Assembly: GCF_900182645.1 (NCBI RefSeq) | Contig: NZ_FXTA01000001.1 | Span: 1,347,209 to 1,411,208 of the forward strand | Origin: Flavobacterium resistens | GTDB taxonomy: Bacteria; Bacteroidota; Bacteroidia; Flavobacteriales; Flavobacteriaceae | DNA: 64,000 bases | Direction of reading: 5' to 3' | Shown: in pieces, positions 1 to 9,933 of the stretch | Layout of the letters: every line of letters begins with the position of its first letter | Position numbering within the stretch: the stretch's first letter is position 1 | Program-made: the position numbers and the translations under genes | Notes under the pieces: model-generated | Database searches by the model: none | What the model saw: only the letters and a program-made list of their open reading frames with translations | What the model was told of the DNA's origin: nothing

Positions 1-2
1 CT

Positions 3-185
3 GAATATCGAGATTCACATGGATACGATTTAAAATCTGAAAATGGGATTCCATATCATCTTAAATTCAAGATAAAACATAATAAGCTACTTGTCTATAA
101 TTTTGTAAGTGACAAAATTATTCGCAGATGCCAAGGATCAAAAAATAAAGCGAGATTTTATTTAAAGAAACTAGATAACTATTAA
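3..185 (+). CDS. 3' end of a protein of unknown function (partial)
   Basis: The third frame is open from the window edge to a TAA at 183-185 and gives 60 residues rich in Lys, Asn and Tyr. It has no internal stop and ends 39 bases before the next gene, which fits the C-terminus of a gene that starts outside the window. I recognise no motif, and the fragment has no signal peptide or obvious membrane segment. A chance open frame remains possible. Confidence 0.5.
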   Translation, partial: EYRDSHGYDLKSENGIPYHLKFKIKHNKLLVYNFVSDKIIRRCQGSKNKARFYLKKLDNY

Positions 186-224
186 AAACTACCTTTAAAA
201 AACCAAAATTCTAACCAAAACATT

Positions 225-596
225 ATGATAAAATTCATTACCACCGCTCTTTTGTTTGCCACTATTTCAGCATTCTCTCAAAGCAGATATGAACTTTCTG
301 ATAAAGGAAAAGACAAATTCTATCTTTCTGATTCTATTTCAAATTTAGCTAAAACTGGTAAAATTACAGTTCAACCAATTGTTGTTGTTGACGGAATACC
401 ACATCGTTTTCAGGACTTAGAAAAAGAGAAACTTGTTTTGTCTAAAATGGAAATTTCCAAAATTATCGCTATGGACAAACAAAAAGGAATCAGCATTTAT
501 GGAACTTATGGAGAAGCCGGCGTTTTGATTGTTACCACAAACAGAAGTAGTTTTCAAAAACGTGTACCAGAGGTAAAAGAAATGAAAGAAAATTAA
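225..596 (+). CDS. small secreted protein resembling a TonB-receptor plug fragment
   Basis: This 123-residue protein begins with a signal peptide (MIKFITTALLFATISAFSQ) and is probably exported. Its middle reads PIVVVDGIPH, then an L..LE...I..I region, then GTYGEAGVLIVTTNR. That order matches the plug domain of SusC/RagA-type TonB receptors (VVVDG..., ...IYG..GANGVIIITTK). There is no beta-barrel, so it is not a receptor. Stand-alone plug-like proteins of this kind occur in Bacteroidota with unclear roles, perhaps protein-protein contact at the outer membrane. The plug resemblance is seen in the sequence; the role is not known. Confidence 0.7.
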   Translation: MIKFITTALLFATISAFSQSRYELSDKGKDKFYLSDSISNLAKTGKITVQPIVVVDGIPHRFQDLEKEKLVLSKMEISKIIAMDKQKGISIYGTYGEAGVLIVTTNRSSFQKRVPEVKEMKEN

Positions 597-612
597 TTTT
601 TAGTTCAGGTTT

Positions 613-697
613 CACTCAAGATTGTCAAGCTGAGCGAAGTCGAAGTCCTCGCTTCAATAGGAACTCCCTTCGACTTCTCTCAGGATGACAAAAGTTT
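613..697. repeat. intergenic inverted repeat between convergent genes
   Basis: The motif GTCAAGCTGAGCGAAGTCGA (from about 624) is followed by its approximate reverse complement CTTCGACTTCTCTCAGGATG (from about 668). The element lies exactly between two convergent genes and could fold as a hairpin that ends transcription from either side. It resembles the short repeats scattered through flavobacterial intergenic regions; that statement is from general knowledge. Confidence 0.6.
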
Positions 698-714
698 TTA
701 CAATTCACAATTAA

Positions 715-2250
715 TTACCCCAACCAACCTTCACGATCCAAACTTCTGTATTGAATTGCTTCGGCGATGTGTTGCGAAATTATAGACGGAGCATTATCTA
801 AATCAGCAATTGTTCTGGCTACTTTCAGAATCCTGTCATAGGCTCGAGCGGAAAGATTCAAGCGCTCCATTGCAGTTTTCAGCAACTCTTTTGATTGTGC
901 GTCTAAAGCGCAAAACTCCCGAATTAATTTACTGCTCATTTGAGCATTGTAATGTATGTTTTCTATTTCCTGAAATCTTTTGGTTTGAATTTCTCTGGCA
1001 GCGGTAACGCGTTTTCTGATTTCGACACTGCTTTCGGCTTTTCGGTCGTCCGCTAATTTCTCGAAAGGAACAGGAGTTACTTCTATATGAATATCAATTC
1101 GGTCTAAAAGCGGTCCGGAAATTTTGCTCATATAACGCTGCATTTCATGTGGCGAAGACGTATTAGGCATACTCGGATCATTAAAAAATCCACTCGGACT
1201 CGGATTCATGCTCGCCACCAACATAAATGACGACGGATAAGTGACCGTAAATTTGGCTCTAGAAATAGTTACTTCACGATCTTCCAATGGCTGACGCATC
1301 ACTTCTAAAACATCGCGCTTAAATTCTGGCAATTCATCCAAAAACAAAACACCATTATGCGCCATTGAAATTTCGCCCGGTTGCGGATAACTTCCTCCTC
1401 CAACAAGTGCGACATTAGAAATCGTGTGATGCGGGCTTCGAAACGGACGTTGATTCATCAAACCGACTTCTTTCAATTTTCCGGCAACACTGTGAATTTT
1501 AGTTGTTTCAAGTGCTTCGCGCAAAGTCATTGGAGGCAAAATACTCGGAACACGTTTTGCCAACATTGTTTTTCCTGCACCGGGCGGACCAATCAAAATA
1601 ATATTATGACCGCCCGCGGCAGCAATTTCCATACAACGTTTAATACTTTCTTGTCCGCGTACATCTGAAAAATCAAATTCAGGGAAATCCAGACTTTTAT
1701 AAAATTCCGCACGAGTATCAATCACTGTTGGTTGAAGCGTATCTTTTCCGGCAAAAAAATCTATTATTTCCTGCAAATTCGAAACACCGTAAACATCTAA
1801 TCCAGCTACAATTGCGGCTTCTTTTACATTTTGAATTGGGAGAAAAAATCCTTTATAACCTTCTTCTTTTGCTTTTATAGCAATTGGCAAAGCGCCACGA
1901 ATAGGTTGCAAACTTCCGTCTAATGAAAGTTCGCCCATAATAATATATTGTTCGATTTCGGGAGCTTTTATTTGGTCGGAACCAATTAATATTCCCATTG
2001 CGAGTGGTAAATCGTATGCTGAACCTTCTTTTCTGAGGTCGGCGGGCGCCATATTGATGGTTATTTTTTTGCCCGGAAGCATCAATCCGTTGTTCTTTAA
2101 AGCGGCTGCAATTCGGTAACTGCTTTCTTTTATCGCATTATCTGGAAGCCCAACTAAATGATAACCAATTCCTTTGTCCATATGAACTTCCATCGTAATT
2201 GTGGTTGCCTCTACTCCAAAAACGGCACTTCCATAAACTTTTACTAACAT
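715..2250 (-). CDS. comM: YifB/ComM-family AAA+ Mg-chelatase-like ATPase
   Basis: This 511-residue protein has the full family layout. An N-terminal ChlI-like/Lon-protease-like domain covers about 1-170. The AAA+ core carries Walker A GPPGAGKT (about 221-228) and Walker B VLFLDELPEF (about 301-310). A C-terminal lid domain follows. The homologue ComM is a helicase that promotes branch migration during natural transformation; in non-competent bacteria the role is less clear. Length matches the family (about 500-510). It is monocistronic and faces the preceding small secreted-protein gene. Confidence 0.93.
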   Translation of the reverse strand: MLVKVYGSAVFGVEATTITMEVHMDKGIGYHLVGLPDNAIKESSYRIAAALKNNGLMLPGKKITINMAPADLRKEGSAYDLPLAMGILIGSDQIKAPEIEQYIIMGELSLDGSLQPIRGALPIAIKAKEEGYKGFFLPIQNVKEAAIVAGLDVYGVSNLQEIIDFFAGKDTLQPTVIDTRAEFYKSLDFPEFDFSDVRGQESIKRCMEIAAAGGHNIILIGPPGAGKTMLAKRVPSILPPMTLREALETTKIHSVAGKLKEVGLMNQRPFRSPHHTISNVALVGGGSYPQPGEISMAHNGVLFLDELPEFKRDVLEVMRQPLEDREVTISRAKFTVTYPSSFMLVASMNPSPSGFFNDPSMPNTSSPHEMQRYMSKISGPLLDRIDIHIEVTPVPFEKLADDRKAESSVEIRKRVTAAREIQTKRFQEIENIHYNAQMSSKLIREFCALDAQSKELLKTAMERLNLSARAYDRILKVARTIADLDNAPSIISQHIAEAIQYRSLDREGWLG

Positions 2251-2348
2251 AATTATTCTTTCATTAATTGCTTTTAAAACTAATGAAAAAAATATTAATT
2301 TGTAAGTTTTTTATTTCAAATTATAAATTCTAGAAGAATAAGTTGGTT

Positions 2349-2711
2349 TCACTCATTCTTATAAGGCCAAGAATAAATTCCAGTTGGCTGAATACTATCA
2401 ATCAAAATAAATTTTTGCGTTTCATCTCTTCGGAAAATATATAAATATTTTTGTTCTGCTCCTTTATGGATTGAATCACCCACTTTAACACAGTTATAAG
2501 GGAAAAAATCATATTGCCACATATCTATTTCAATGTCATTATGAAACGGTGTAACACCACCAGTAGGTGTGTTTTCAACTTTTGTAACTACAAAATCGTA
2601 TTTCTTAAAATGTACAGTTCTCGATTTAAAATAGTCATTTATAAGTAACAAAATTATGCCGCCTATAAATATTAGAATACCAAATTTAATTCTATTAAAG
2701 TTTTTATTCAT
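2349..2711 (-). CDS. small membrane-anchored protein of unknown function
   Basis: The 120-residue product has one N-terminal transmembrane segment (about 10-26, IKFGILIFIGGIILLLI) followed by a soluble domain of about 90 residues. The soluble part is rich in aromatics and ends in ...IYSWPYKNE. A single-pass membrane protein with its domain outside the cytoplasm is likely. I recognise no family. It lies 98 bases upstream of comM in coordinates, on the same strand, with no clear operon link. Confidence 0.6.
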   Translation of the reverse strand: MNKNFNRIKFGILIFIGGIILLLINDYFKSRTVHFKKYDFVVTKVENTPTGGVTPFHNDIEIDMWQYDFFPYNCVKVGDSIHKGAEQKYLYIFRRDETQKFILIDSIQPTGIYSWPYKNE

Positions 2712-2786
2712 TCAATTAGGTTTTAGTAATTTTTGGAATTGATTTAAATGAACGGCAAAATCGCATCTTTTACTGCATTAAGATTT

Positions 2787-3764
2787 TTAAAACTTCAGAC
2801 CAATCTGAGTTTTAATTTCCTCCACAATCCTACTCAAATCCAAACAATTCTGATGTGACCAAAATTTACTTTCAATTTGGCCATTTCGAATACAATCATG
2901 ACATTCCATAATTTCATGCGAATAACCTTTTCCTAAAACTGGTAAACTGATAACAGCTTCTTTTTCATCGTTTATAAATAAAGAATATCCATCGGCAACA
3001 AACCAAGGCGAATTCAGTTCGATTCGTCCTTTACTTCCGGCGATAATTGCGTTCATATCTGAATCAGAAACAATTGAAGCGTGCAAAATCGATTGTGCCG
3101 ATTCATATTGCAAAATCATGGAAGTCTGCAAATCAATATCATTTTTATGTTTTATTGCTTTGGCGATAATCTCCTTTGGTTTACCTAATAATATATAAGA
3201 AAGAAATAATGGATAAACGCCAATGTCAAATAATGCGCCTCCTCCCCGTTCTTTATCAAAAAGTCTAAGATTTTCAGTTTCGCTTCCGCGGAAAGCAAAA
3301 TCAGCTTTTATATATTTTACTTCACCAATTTCTCCGTTTTCAACTTTCTGCAAAACTTCTTTTATTGACGGAATAAATCGCGTCCAAAAAGCTTCCATGA
3401 AAAACTTATTATTCTTTTTTGAAGCTTCAATCATTCGAACAGCATCAGAATAAGAAAGCGCCAAAGGTTTTTCGCATAAAACATGTTTTCCGTTTTCTAA
3501 AGCTTTAATCGATAATTCAGCGTGCGAATCGTGTGGTGTGGCTATGTAAATAATTTCGATTTCTTCATCGGCAAAAATCGCATCGTAAGAATTGTAAGCT
3601 TTAGAACAATTGTATTTTTGAGCAAAATCTTTTGCTTTTTCTAAATCTCTCGAAGCAACCGCCGTCAATTCAGCATCTTCCAACAACATTAAATCGGTCG
3701 CAAATTGATTGGCTATATTTCCTAAACCAATTATTCCCCATTTTATTTTTTGTGAATTTTTCAT
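2787..3764 (-). CDS. Gfo/Idh/MocA-family NAD(P)-dependent oxidoreductase
   Basis: The protein starts with a Rossmann fold (KWGIIGLGNIANQFATDL, the G-x-G-x-x-A dinucleotide motif). The family signature CEKPLALS follows in the middle, then the C-terminal alpha/beta substrate domain. I place the start at the ATG at 3764 (MKNSQKIKWG), because the longer open frame adds nine residues before the fold that the family does not need. Members oxidise or reduce sugars and polyols or dihydrodiols; the substrate cannot be read here. It is probably cytoplasmic, with no signal peptide, and monocistronic. Confidence 0.88.
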   Translation of the reverse strand: MKNSQKIKWGIIGLGNIANQFATDLMLLEDAELTAVASRDLEKAKDFAQKYNCSKAYNSYDAIFADEEIEIIYIATPHDSHAELSIKALENGKHVLCEKPLALSYSDAVRMIEASKKNNKFFMEAFWTRFIPSIKEVLQKVENGEIGEVKYIKADFAFRGSETENLRLFDKERGGGALFDIGVYPLFLSYILLGKPKEIIAKAIKHKNDIDLQTSMILQYESAQSILHASIVSDSDMNAIIAGSKGRIELNSPWFVADGYSLFINDEKEAVISLPVLGKGYSHEIMECHDCIRNGQIESKFWSHQNCLDLSRIVEEIKTQIGLKF

Positions 3765-3895
3765 AAATGTCCTATATACACTATCCATCAACGATTTACC
3801 TAAATTTTCATCTAAAATAGAGAAAAAACATTTTGGAAAATTAAAACTTATCTAACATATTTTCATATTTTTAGCAACAAATTAGCAAATACCAT

Positions 3896-6895
3896 ATGAA
3901 AAAAGCCCTACTACTACTCTTTTTGAGCGTTTTTTTAACAAAAACGTATGCTCAAGACTACTTCCCTGTTAATGAAAGTGTGCACAACAAAAGTAAAAAT
4001 TACACTGTTTTTACGAATGCCACTATTTATGTAAGTCCAACTCAAAAAATTGAAAAAGGAACGTTGCTTATCCAAGACGGAAAAGTAGTTTCTGTTGGAA
4101 CCAATATTGCAATTCCTAAAAACAGCATCACAATTGATCTGACAGGAAAAACAATTTACCCATCATTTATTGATATTTATACCAGTTTTGGAATCGAAAA
4201 ACCAAAAGGAAACATGACTCCAGGACGCAGCCGTAATCCACTTTACGATACAAAAAGAACTGGTTTTTACTGGAACGAAAGTGTAAGACCTGAAGTAAAC
4301 GGTTACGAAACTTTTAAATACGATCAGCCAAAAGCTGATGAGTTTTTGAAAGCTGGTTTTGGTGTTGTTGGAACTCACGTACCTGACGGAATTGCTCAGG
4401 GATCTGGAGCTCTTGTTGCTTTAAACAATGAAAACAACTCAAAACAAATCATTTCAAACAAATTAACAAATCACTTTGCTTTTACAAAAAGCGCTTTGAC
4501 AAATCAGCAATATCCAAGTTCTCTAATGGGTATGATGGCTTTGCTTCGTCAAATGTATTTAGATTTAGATTGGTACAAAAAAGGCAATTCTGAAACTAAA
4601 GATTTATCATTAGAAGCTTTGGCAAGCAATGAAAAACTGGTTCAGATTTTTGCAACAGAAGACAAATTAAATAGCTTAAGAGCTTCAAAAATTGCAAAAG
4701 AATTTGGTTTAAATTACGTTTTGAAAGGAAGCGGAAATGAATTCGAAAGAATTGAAGAAATCAAAAATACGAATGCAAAATTTATTATTCCGATAAGTTT
4801 TCCTGATGCTTATGATGTTTCGAATCCGTATTTATCAAACCAAATTGAATTAGCTGATATGCGTTTCTGGAATCAGGCACCAACGAACCTAAAAGTGCTT
4901 TCGGATAACGGAATTGTTTTCGCCTTGACGACTGATAAATTAAAAAAGATCGAAGATTTCAAACCTAATTTATTAAAAGCAATAAAATATGGTTTTGACA
5001 AAACAAAAGCTTTAGAAGCGTTAACTACTATTCCTGCAGCGATTTTAGGAAAAAGCGACGAAGTTGGAAGTTTGAAAACTGGAAGTTATGCAAACTTCAT
5101 TATTACTTCTGGAGAAGTTTTTGACGAGAAAACGGTTTTATATGAAAACTGGGTTCAAGGAAGCAAATTTGTTGTGAATGATATCAATGCGAAAGATATT
5201 CGCGGAAATTATGACTTGACTGTTGGAAAGGATACTTACAAATGGAAAATTGATGGAACTGCCGATGCTCAAAAATCGGAAATCACAACTGTTGATGCTA
5301 AAAAAGTAAAAAGTACTTTTTCTATCGCAAAAAATTGGGTTTCTCTTGTAATCAAACCTGCTGATACTATTAAATCAAACTTTGCTCGTTTAACAGGATT
5401 TGTTGAAAAAGCAGATGCTTTATCTGGAAAAGCAGTTTTATCAAATGGAGATGAATTGGTTTGGAATGCAGTAAAAACAAGTCCGTTTGTTGCGGTTAAA
5501 GATACTTTAAAACCAGAAAAACCAAATCATGTAATGCCTGTAACGTATCCAAACGTTGCTTTTGGTGATACTAAAAAACAAACTGCTCAAACTTTATTAT
5601 TCAAAAACGCTACAGTTTGGACGAATGAAAAAGAAGGAATTTTGACAGAAGCTGACGTTTTGATCAAAAACGGAAAAATTGCTGCTGTAGGCAAAAATCT
5701 TTCTGACGCATCGGCAACTGTAATTGATGCCAAAGGAAAACACATTACAAGCGGTATTATTGATGAGCATTCGCATATCGCGATTTCTAAAGGTGTAAAC
5801 GAAAGCGGACATAACTCAACTGCCGAAGTAACAATTCAGGATGTTGTAAACTCTGAAGATATTAATATTTATAGAGATTTAGCCGGAGGTGTTACAATTT
5901 CTCAATTATTGCACGGATCTGCAAATCCAATTGGCGGTCGTTCTGCGATTGTAAAATGGAAATGGGGTTCTGCTGCAGATGAAATGTTGTACAAAAATCA
6001 GCCTAAATTTATCAAATTTGCTTTAGGTGAAAACGTAAAACAAGCAAACTGGGGAATTGACAATCCAACTCGTTTCCCACAAACAAGAATGGGAGTTGAA
6101 CAAGTTTTTACAGATTATTTCCAATTGGCTAAAGAATATGACGAAAACTGGAAAAAATTCAACGCTGGAAATAAAAAAGGAAAAGCACCAAGAGTAGATT
6201 TAGAATTACAGACTCTTGCTGAAATTTTAAACAAAGAGCGTTTCATTACTTGCCACTCTTATGTAGAGTCTGAAATTTTAAATTTGATGAATGTTGCTGA
6301 GAAATTCAACTTCAGAGTAAATACTTTCACTCATATTTTAGAAGGTTATAAAGTAGCTGACAAAATGAAAGAGCACGGCGTTGGTGCTTCAACATTCTCT
6401 GACTGGTGGGCTTATAAATTTGAGGTAAATGACGCAATTCCGTACAACGGACCAATTATGCACAACGAAGGTGTAGTTGTTGCTTACAATTCTGATGATG
6501 CTGAAATGTCTCGAAGATTAAACCAGGAAGCTGCAAAAGCTGTAAAATACGGAAATGTATCTGAAGAAGATGCCTGGAAATTTGTCACTTTAAATCCTGC
6601 AAAATTATTACATATCGACGATAAAGTAGGAAGTTTAAAAGTAGGCAAAGATGCCGATGTTGTTTTATGGAGCGAAAATCCATTGTCTATTTATGCTAAA
6701 GCTGAAAAAACAATTATTGAAGGTGTAGTTTATTTTGATATCGAAAAAGATGCTCAAAAACAATTGGCCATCACTAAAGAAAGAAATGAATTGATTGGAC
6801 AAATGCTGCAGGAAAAAAACAAAGGAAACAGCACTCAGGCTCCAACAAGAAAAGAGAAAAGAGAATATCACTGTGATACTTTAGAACAGTTATAA
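3896..6895 (+). CDS. secreted tandem amidohydrolase-superfamily protein
   Basis: This 999-residue protein has a signal peptide ending in TYAQ and two amidohydrolase modules. In the C-terminal module the metal motif is present (GIIDEHSHI, about 623-631), with later His residues in FITCHSY and FTHILEG, a metal-type Asp region (YNSDDAEMSRR), and the usual closing strand LKVGKDADVVLW. In the N-terminal module the matching position reads YPSFIDIYTSFG, which has no H-x-H, so that half is probably not catalytic. The substrate is unknown; imidazolonepropionase/dihydroorotase-like or peptidase-like activity is possible. A second homologous gene follows after 19 bases, so the two are likely one operon. 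Confidence 0.85.
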   Translation: MKKALLLLFLSVFLTKTYAQDYFPVNESVHNKSKNYTVFTNATIYVSPTQKIEKGTLLIQDGKVVSVGTNIAIPKNSITIDLTGKTIYPSFIDIYTSFGIEKPKGNMTPGRSRNPLYDTKRTGFYWNESVRPEVNGYETFKYDQPKADEFLKAGFGVVGTHVPDGIAQGSGALVALNNENNSKQIISNKLTNHFAFTKSALTNQQYPSSLMGMMALLRQMYLDLDWYKKGNSETKDLSLEALASNEKLVQIFATEDKLNSLRASKIAKEFGLNYVLKGSGNEFERIEEIKNTNAKFIIPISFPDAYDVSNPYLSNQIELADMRFWNQAPTNLKVLSDNGIVFALTTDKLKKIEDFKPNLLKAIKYGFDKTKALEALTTIPAAILGKSDEVGSLKTGSYANFIITSGEVFDEKTVLYENWVQGSKFVVNDINAKDIRGNYDLTVGKDTYKWKIDGTADAQKSEITTVDAKKVKSTFSIAKNWVSLVIKPADTIKSNFARLTGFVEKADALSGKAVLSNGDELVWNAVKTSPFVAVKDTLKPEKPNHVMPVTYPNVAFGDTKKQTAQTLLFKNATVWTNEKEGILTEADVLIKNGKIAAVGKNLSDASATVIDAKGKHITSGIIDEHSHIAISKGVNESGHNSTAEVTIQDVVNSEDINIYRDLAGGVTISQLLHGSANPIGGRSAIVKWKWGSAADEMLYKNQPKFIKFALGENVKQANWGIDNPTRFPQTRMGVEQVFTDYFQLAKEYDENWKKFNAGNKKGKAPRVDLELQTLAEILNKERFITCHSYVESEILNLMNVAEKFNFRVNTFTHILEGYKVADKMKEHGVGASTFSDWWAYKFEVNDAIPYNGPIMHNEGVVVAYNSDDAEMSRRLNQEAAKAVKYGNVSEEDAWKFVTLNPAKLLHIDDKVGSLKVGKDADVVLWSENPLSIYAKAEKTIIEGVVYFDIEKDAQKQLAITKERNELIGQMLQEKNKGNSTQAPTRKEKREYHCDTLEQL

Positions 6896-6914
6896 AAGCT
6901 TTAGAAAATTCATA

Positions 6915-8240
6915 ATGATAAAAAGAGACAACATGATAAATAAAAACATATATAAATTGCTGTTATTATTTTGTGCTTCTGTACAAATAAATGCTCAGCA
7001 AATTCCGGCACCAAAGCAATCAAAATCGATTTTGATTTTAAATGCGACTGCGCACTTAGGTAACGGAAAAGTGATTCAAAACAGTGCCATTGGTTTTAAA
7101 GACGGAAAAATTACTTTAGTTGCCGATGCAACAACAATCAGACTTGCCGCTGATGCTTATGAAACTACTATTGATGCTTCGGGAAAACATGTGTATCCAG
7201 GATTTATTGCTGCCAATACAACTTTAGGATTAGTTGAAATTGATGCCGTAAAATCATCTGACGATCAAGAAGAAATTGGGACTTTTAACCCAAATGTCAG
7301 AAGTATTATTGCTTATAACTCTGAATCGAAAGTAGTTGAAACGGTTCGTCCAAATGGTGTTTTAGTAGCTCAGGTTACGCCGCGTGGCGGAACGATTTCT
7401 GGAACTTCATCAATTGTACAATTAGATGCATGGAGTTGGAAAGATGCTATTTTAAAAGAAAATGACGGAATTCATTTGAATTTTCCATCTAGTTTTAAAA
7501 GATCTGGATCTTGGTTTGAGCCTGGTGTTATTGAGCCAAACAAAGATTATCCGAAACAAGCGGAAGAAATCAACGCTTTTTTAATCAATGCAAAAGCGTA
7601 TAATCAAACAACGCCAAAAGAAAGAAACATTGTTCTGGAAGCTACAAAAGGCTTGTTTGACGGAACTCAAACTCTTTACATTCATGCGGATGAAGAAAAG
7701 CAAATTGTAGATGCAATTCAATTGGCTGCCGACAATCAAATCAAAAAAGTTGTAATCGTTGGTGGATTTGAAGCTTACAAAGCAACGGCGCAATTATCAA
7801 AATACAATGTTGGTGTTCTTTTAAGACGTGTTCACGATATGCCAACAAGCGCTGATCAAGATGTAAACCTGCCTTATAAAATGGCAAAAATACTTACTGA
7901 TAAAGGTATTGTTGTTGGTTTAGAAAACAGCGGTGATCATGAGCGTATGAGTGTGAGAAATTTACCTTTCTTAGCTGGAACTTGTGCCGCTTTTGGTTTA
8001 GACAAAGAAGTTGCCGTGCAGTTGATTACGCTAAATACAGCAAAATTATTAGGAGTTGATGCAACTTGCGGAACTTTGGAAACAGGTAAAGATGCTACTT
8101 TATTTATATCTGAAGGAGATGCTTTAGATATGAGAACAAATAAATTGACAACTGCTTTTATTCAGGGCAGAAACATCAATTTGGATACTTTTCAAAACAA
8201 ACTGAACAGAAAATTCAAAGAAAAGTTCGGTCAGAAATAA
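6915..8240 (+). CDS. secreted amidohydrolase-like protein, metal site degenerate
   Basis: This 441-residue protein is homologous to the upstream gene and probably co-transcribed with it. A signal peptide ends at INAQ; translation may start at 6915 or at the inner ATG at 6933 (MINKNIYK). The beta-sandwich edges are typical (ILILNATAHLGNGK at the start, LETGKDATLFIS at the end). Where active enzymes have PG-x-ID-x-H-x-H, this one reads YPGFIAANTTLG, so the key His pair is missing. It may be an inactive partner or structural subunit of the neighbouring enzyme. Confidence 0.8.
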   Translation: MIKRDNMINKNIYKLLLLFCASVQINAQQIPAPKQSKSILILNATAHLGNGKVIQNSAIGFKDGKITLVADATTIRLAADAYETTIDASGKHVYPGFIAANTTLGLVEIDAVKSSDDQEEIGTFNPNVRSIIAYNSESKVVETVRPNGVLVAQVTPRGGTISGTSSIVQLDAWSWKDAILKENDGIHLNFPSSFKRSGSWFEPGVIEPNKDYPKQAEEINAFLINAKAYNQTTPKERNIVLEATKGLFDGTQTLYIHADEEKQIVDAIQLAADNQIKKVVIVGGFEAYKATAQLSKYNVGVLLRRVHDMPTSADQDVNLPYKMAKILTDKGIVVGLENSGDHERMSVRNLPFLAGTCAAFGLDKEVAVQLITLNTAKLLGVDATCGTLETGKDATLFISEGDALDMRTNKLTTAFIQGRNINLDTFQNKLNRKFKEKFGQK

Positions 8241-8255
8241 TTAGATTTTTCTAAT

Positions 8256-8298
8256 ACAAAAAGGCATCATTTGAAATATTCATTTGATGCCTTTTTTA
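8256..8298 (+). terminator. Rho-independent terminator after the amidohydrolase operon
   Basis: GGCATCA and TGATGCC form a stem around 8262-8290, preceded by A-rich and followed by T-rich sequence. The hairpin lies just after the stop of the second amidohydrolase-like gene. Confidence 0.75.
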
Positions 8299-8579
8299 TT
8301 TAAAACAAAACAATCTGAACAGTACATTAAATAATTTGAATATAAAAAATCATTATTTTAAGAATAATAGTATCTTTTTTTCATCAGAAACTGCACAAAT
8401 GACAACTTTTACCCATTTCAAGATTAATAAATTGTAAAATTTAAGTCTTTTTTAAGATATACACGCAAAATTTAGGGGGTCAAATTTTAAAATTAACAAA
8501 AATTAAACAATAGACTCTATTTTTTATAGGGGTGTCGAATGATTTTATACTTTTATAAAAAATTTAAAACTAAATAACT
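8299..8579. other. AT-rich leader region upstream of amt
   Basis: No gene is visible in this stretch. It should hold the promoter of the ammonium channel. The sequence TTTATACTTTTATA near 8540 is a weak candidate -7 region. I see no convincing riboswitch or operator. Confidence 0.4.
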
Positions 8580-9905
8580 ATGCGAAAAATTATTTTAAGT
8601 GTGATCCTCATCACGATTTTGTTACTATCTATTTTTTCTATCTCATTTGTTACTGAATCAAAAACATTAGGCGCTCATGTTGTTGAATTAAAACTAGACA
8701 CGGGTGATACAGCATGGATGGTTGTTGCAACGGCATTTGTATTATTAATGACTCCGGGATTAGGATTTTTCTATGGCGGTATGGTAGGCAAGAAAAACGT
8801 AATCAGTACAATGCTTCAAAGTTTCATGGCAATGGTAATTGTTACAGTTCTTTGGGTAGTAATTGGATTCGGATTATGTTTTGGTCCATCTATAGGCGGT
8901 TTCATTGGAGATCCTTCTTCAAATATATTTTTCCAGGGCGTAAGCGCAAACACCGCTTGGGAATTAGCACCAACAATTCCTATGATTCTTTTTGCTTTAT
9001 TCCAGGCAAAATTCGCAATCATTACTCCAGCATTAATTACAGGAGCTTTTGCAGAACGTGTACGTTTCTGGGCTTACTTATTATTCATGGTTTTATTTAT
9101 ATTATTCGTATACGCTCCATTATGTCACATGACTTGGCATCCTGATGGATTGTTCTTTGGATGGGGAGTTCTTGACTTCGCTGGTGGTACTGTAGTACAC
9201 ATGAGTGCTGGATGGGCTGCTTTGGCTGGAGCAATCTTCTTAGGAAAACGTAAAGTTCAAAAAGTTAACCCTGCAAGAATCACTTATGTATTATTAGGTA
9301 CAGGTTTATTATGGTTCGGATGGTTTGGTTTCAACGCAGGTTCTGCAGTTGGAGCTGGAAGTCTTGCTGCTCAAGCTTTAGGAACAACTACAATCGCTGC
9401 TGCTTCTGCTGCTATGGCTTGGGTTTTCCTTGATAAAATATTAGGACACAAATTATCTGCAATGGGAGCTTGTATTGGTGCTGTAGTAGGTTTAGTTGCG
9501 ATTACTCCTGCTGCTGGTTTTGTAAGCATTCCTCATGCATTAGCAATTGGTATTATCGCTGCGGTAATCAGTAATATTGTAGTTAGCAAATTCCCTAAAG
9601 GAAAAATCGACGATGCACTTGACGTATTTGCTTGTCACGGTGTTGGTGGTATGGTAGGAATGTTATTGACTGGTGTTTTTGCTTCTAATAGCGTAAACTC
9701 TATAGTTGGAAAAAACCAAGGATTAATTTTCGGTGATGCTACTTTATTCTTAATACAATTAAAAGCATTAGTTATCGTGTCAATCTTTGCTTTTGCTGCT
9801 TCTTATGCTTTGTTCTTCATTGTAAACAAAATTACTCCTTTAAGAGTTACTGAAGAAAAAGAAGAATTAGGATTAGACATCTCTCAACACGGAGAATACT
9901 TATAA
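8580..9905 (+). CDS. amt: ammonium transporter (Amt/MEP/Rh family)
   Basis: This 441-residue, multi-pass inner-membrane protein has an N-terminal signal-like helix and then the Amt fold. Visible family marks are TPGLGFFYGGMV, AFAERVRFWAY, the Amt signature region DFAGGTVVHMSAGWAALAGA with the pore His, and DVFACHGVGGMVGMLLTG with the second pore His. It conducts ammonium/ammonia into the cell for nitrogen assimilation. No glnK/glnB-type PII gene follows it here, which is unusual for the family. A strong terminator comes directly after. Confidence 0.95.
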   Translation: MRKIILSVILITILLLSIFSISFVTESKTLGAHVVELKLDTGDTAWMVVATAFVLLMTPGLGFFYGGMVGKKNVISTMLQSFMAMVIVTVLWVVIGFGLCFGPSIGGFIGDPSSNIFFQGVSANTAWELAPTIPMILFALFQAKFAIITPALITGAFAERVRFWAYLLFMVLFILFVYAPLCHMTWHPDGLFFGWGVLDFAGGTVVHMSAGWAALAGAIFLGKRKVQKVNPARITYVLLGTGLLWFGWFGFNAGSAVGAGSLAAQALGTTTIAAASAAMAWVFLDKILGHKLSAMGACIGAVVGLVAITPAAGFVSIPHALAIGIIAAVISNIVVSKFPKGKIDDALDVFACHGVGGMVGMLLTGVFASNSVNSIVGKNQGLIFGDATLFLIQLKALVIVSIFAFAASYALFFIVNKITPLRVTEEKEELGLDISQHGEYL

Positions 9906-9933
9906 TAAAAAGAATTTCCTCTTTTTGCCTTTA

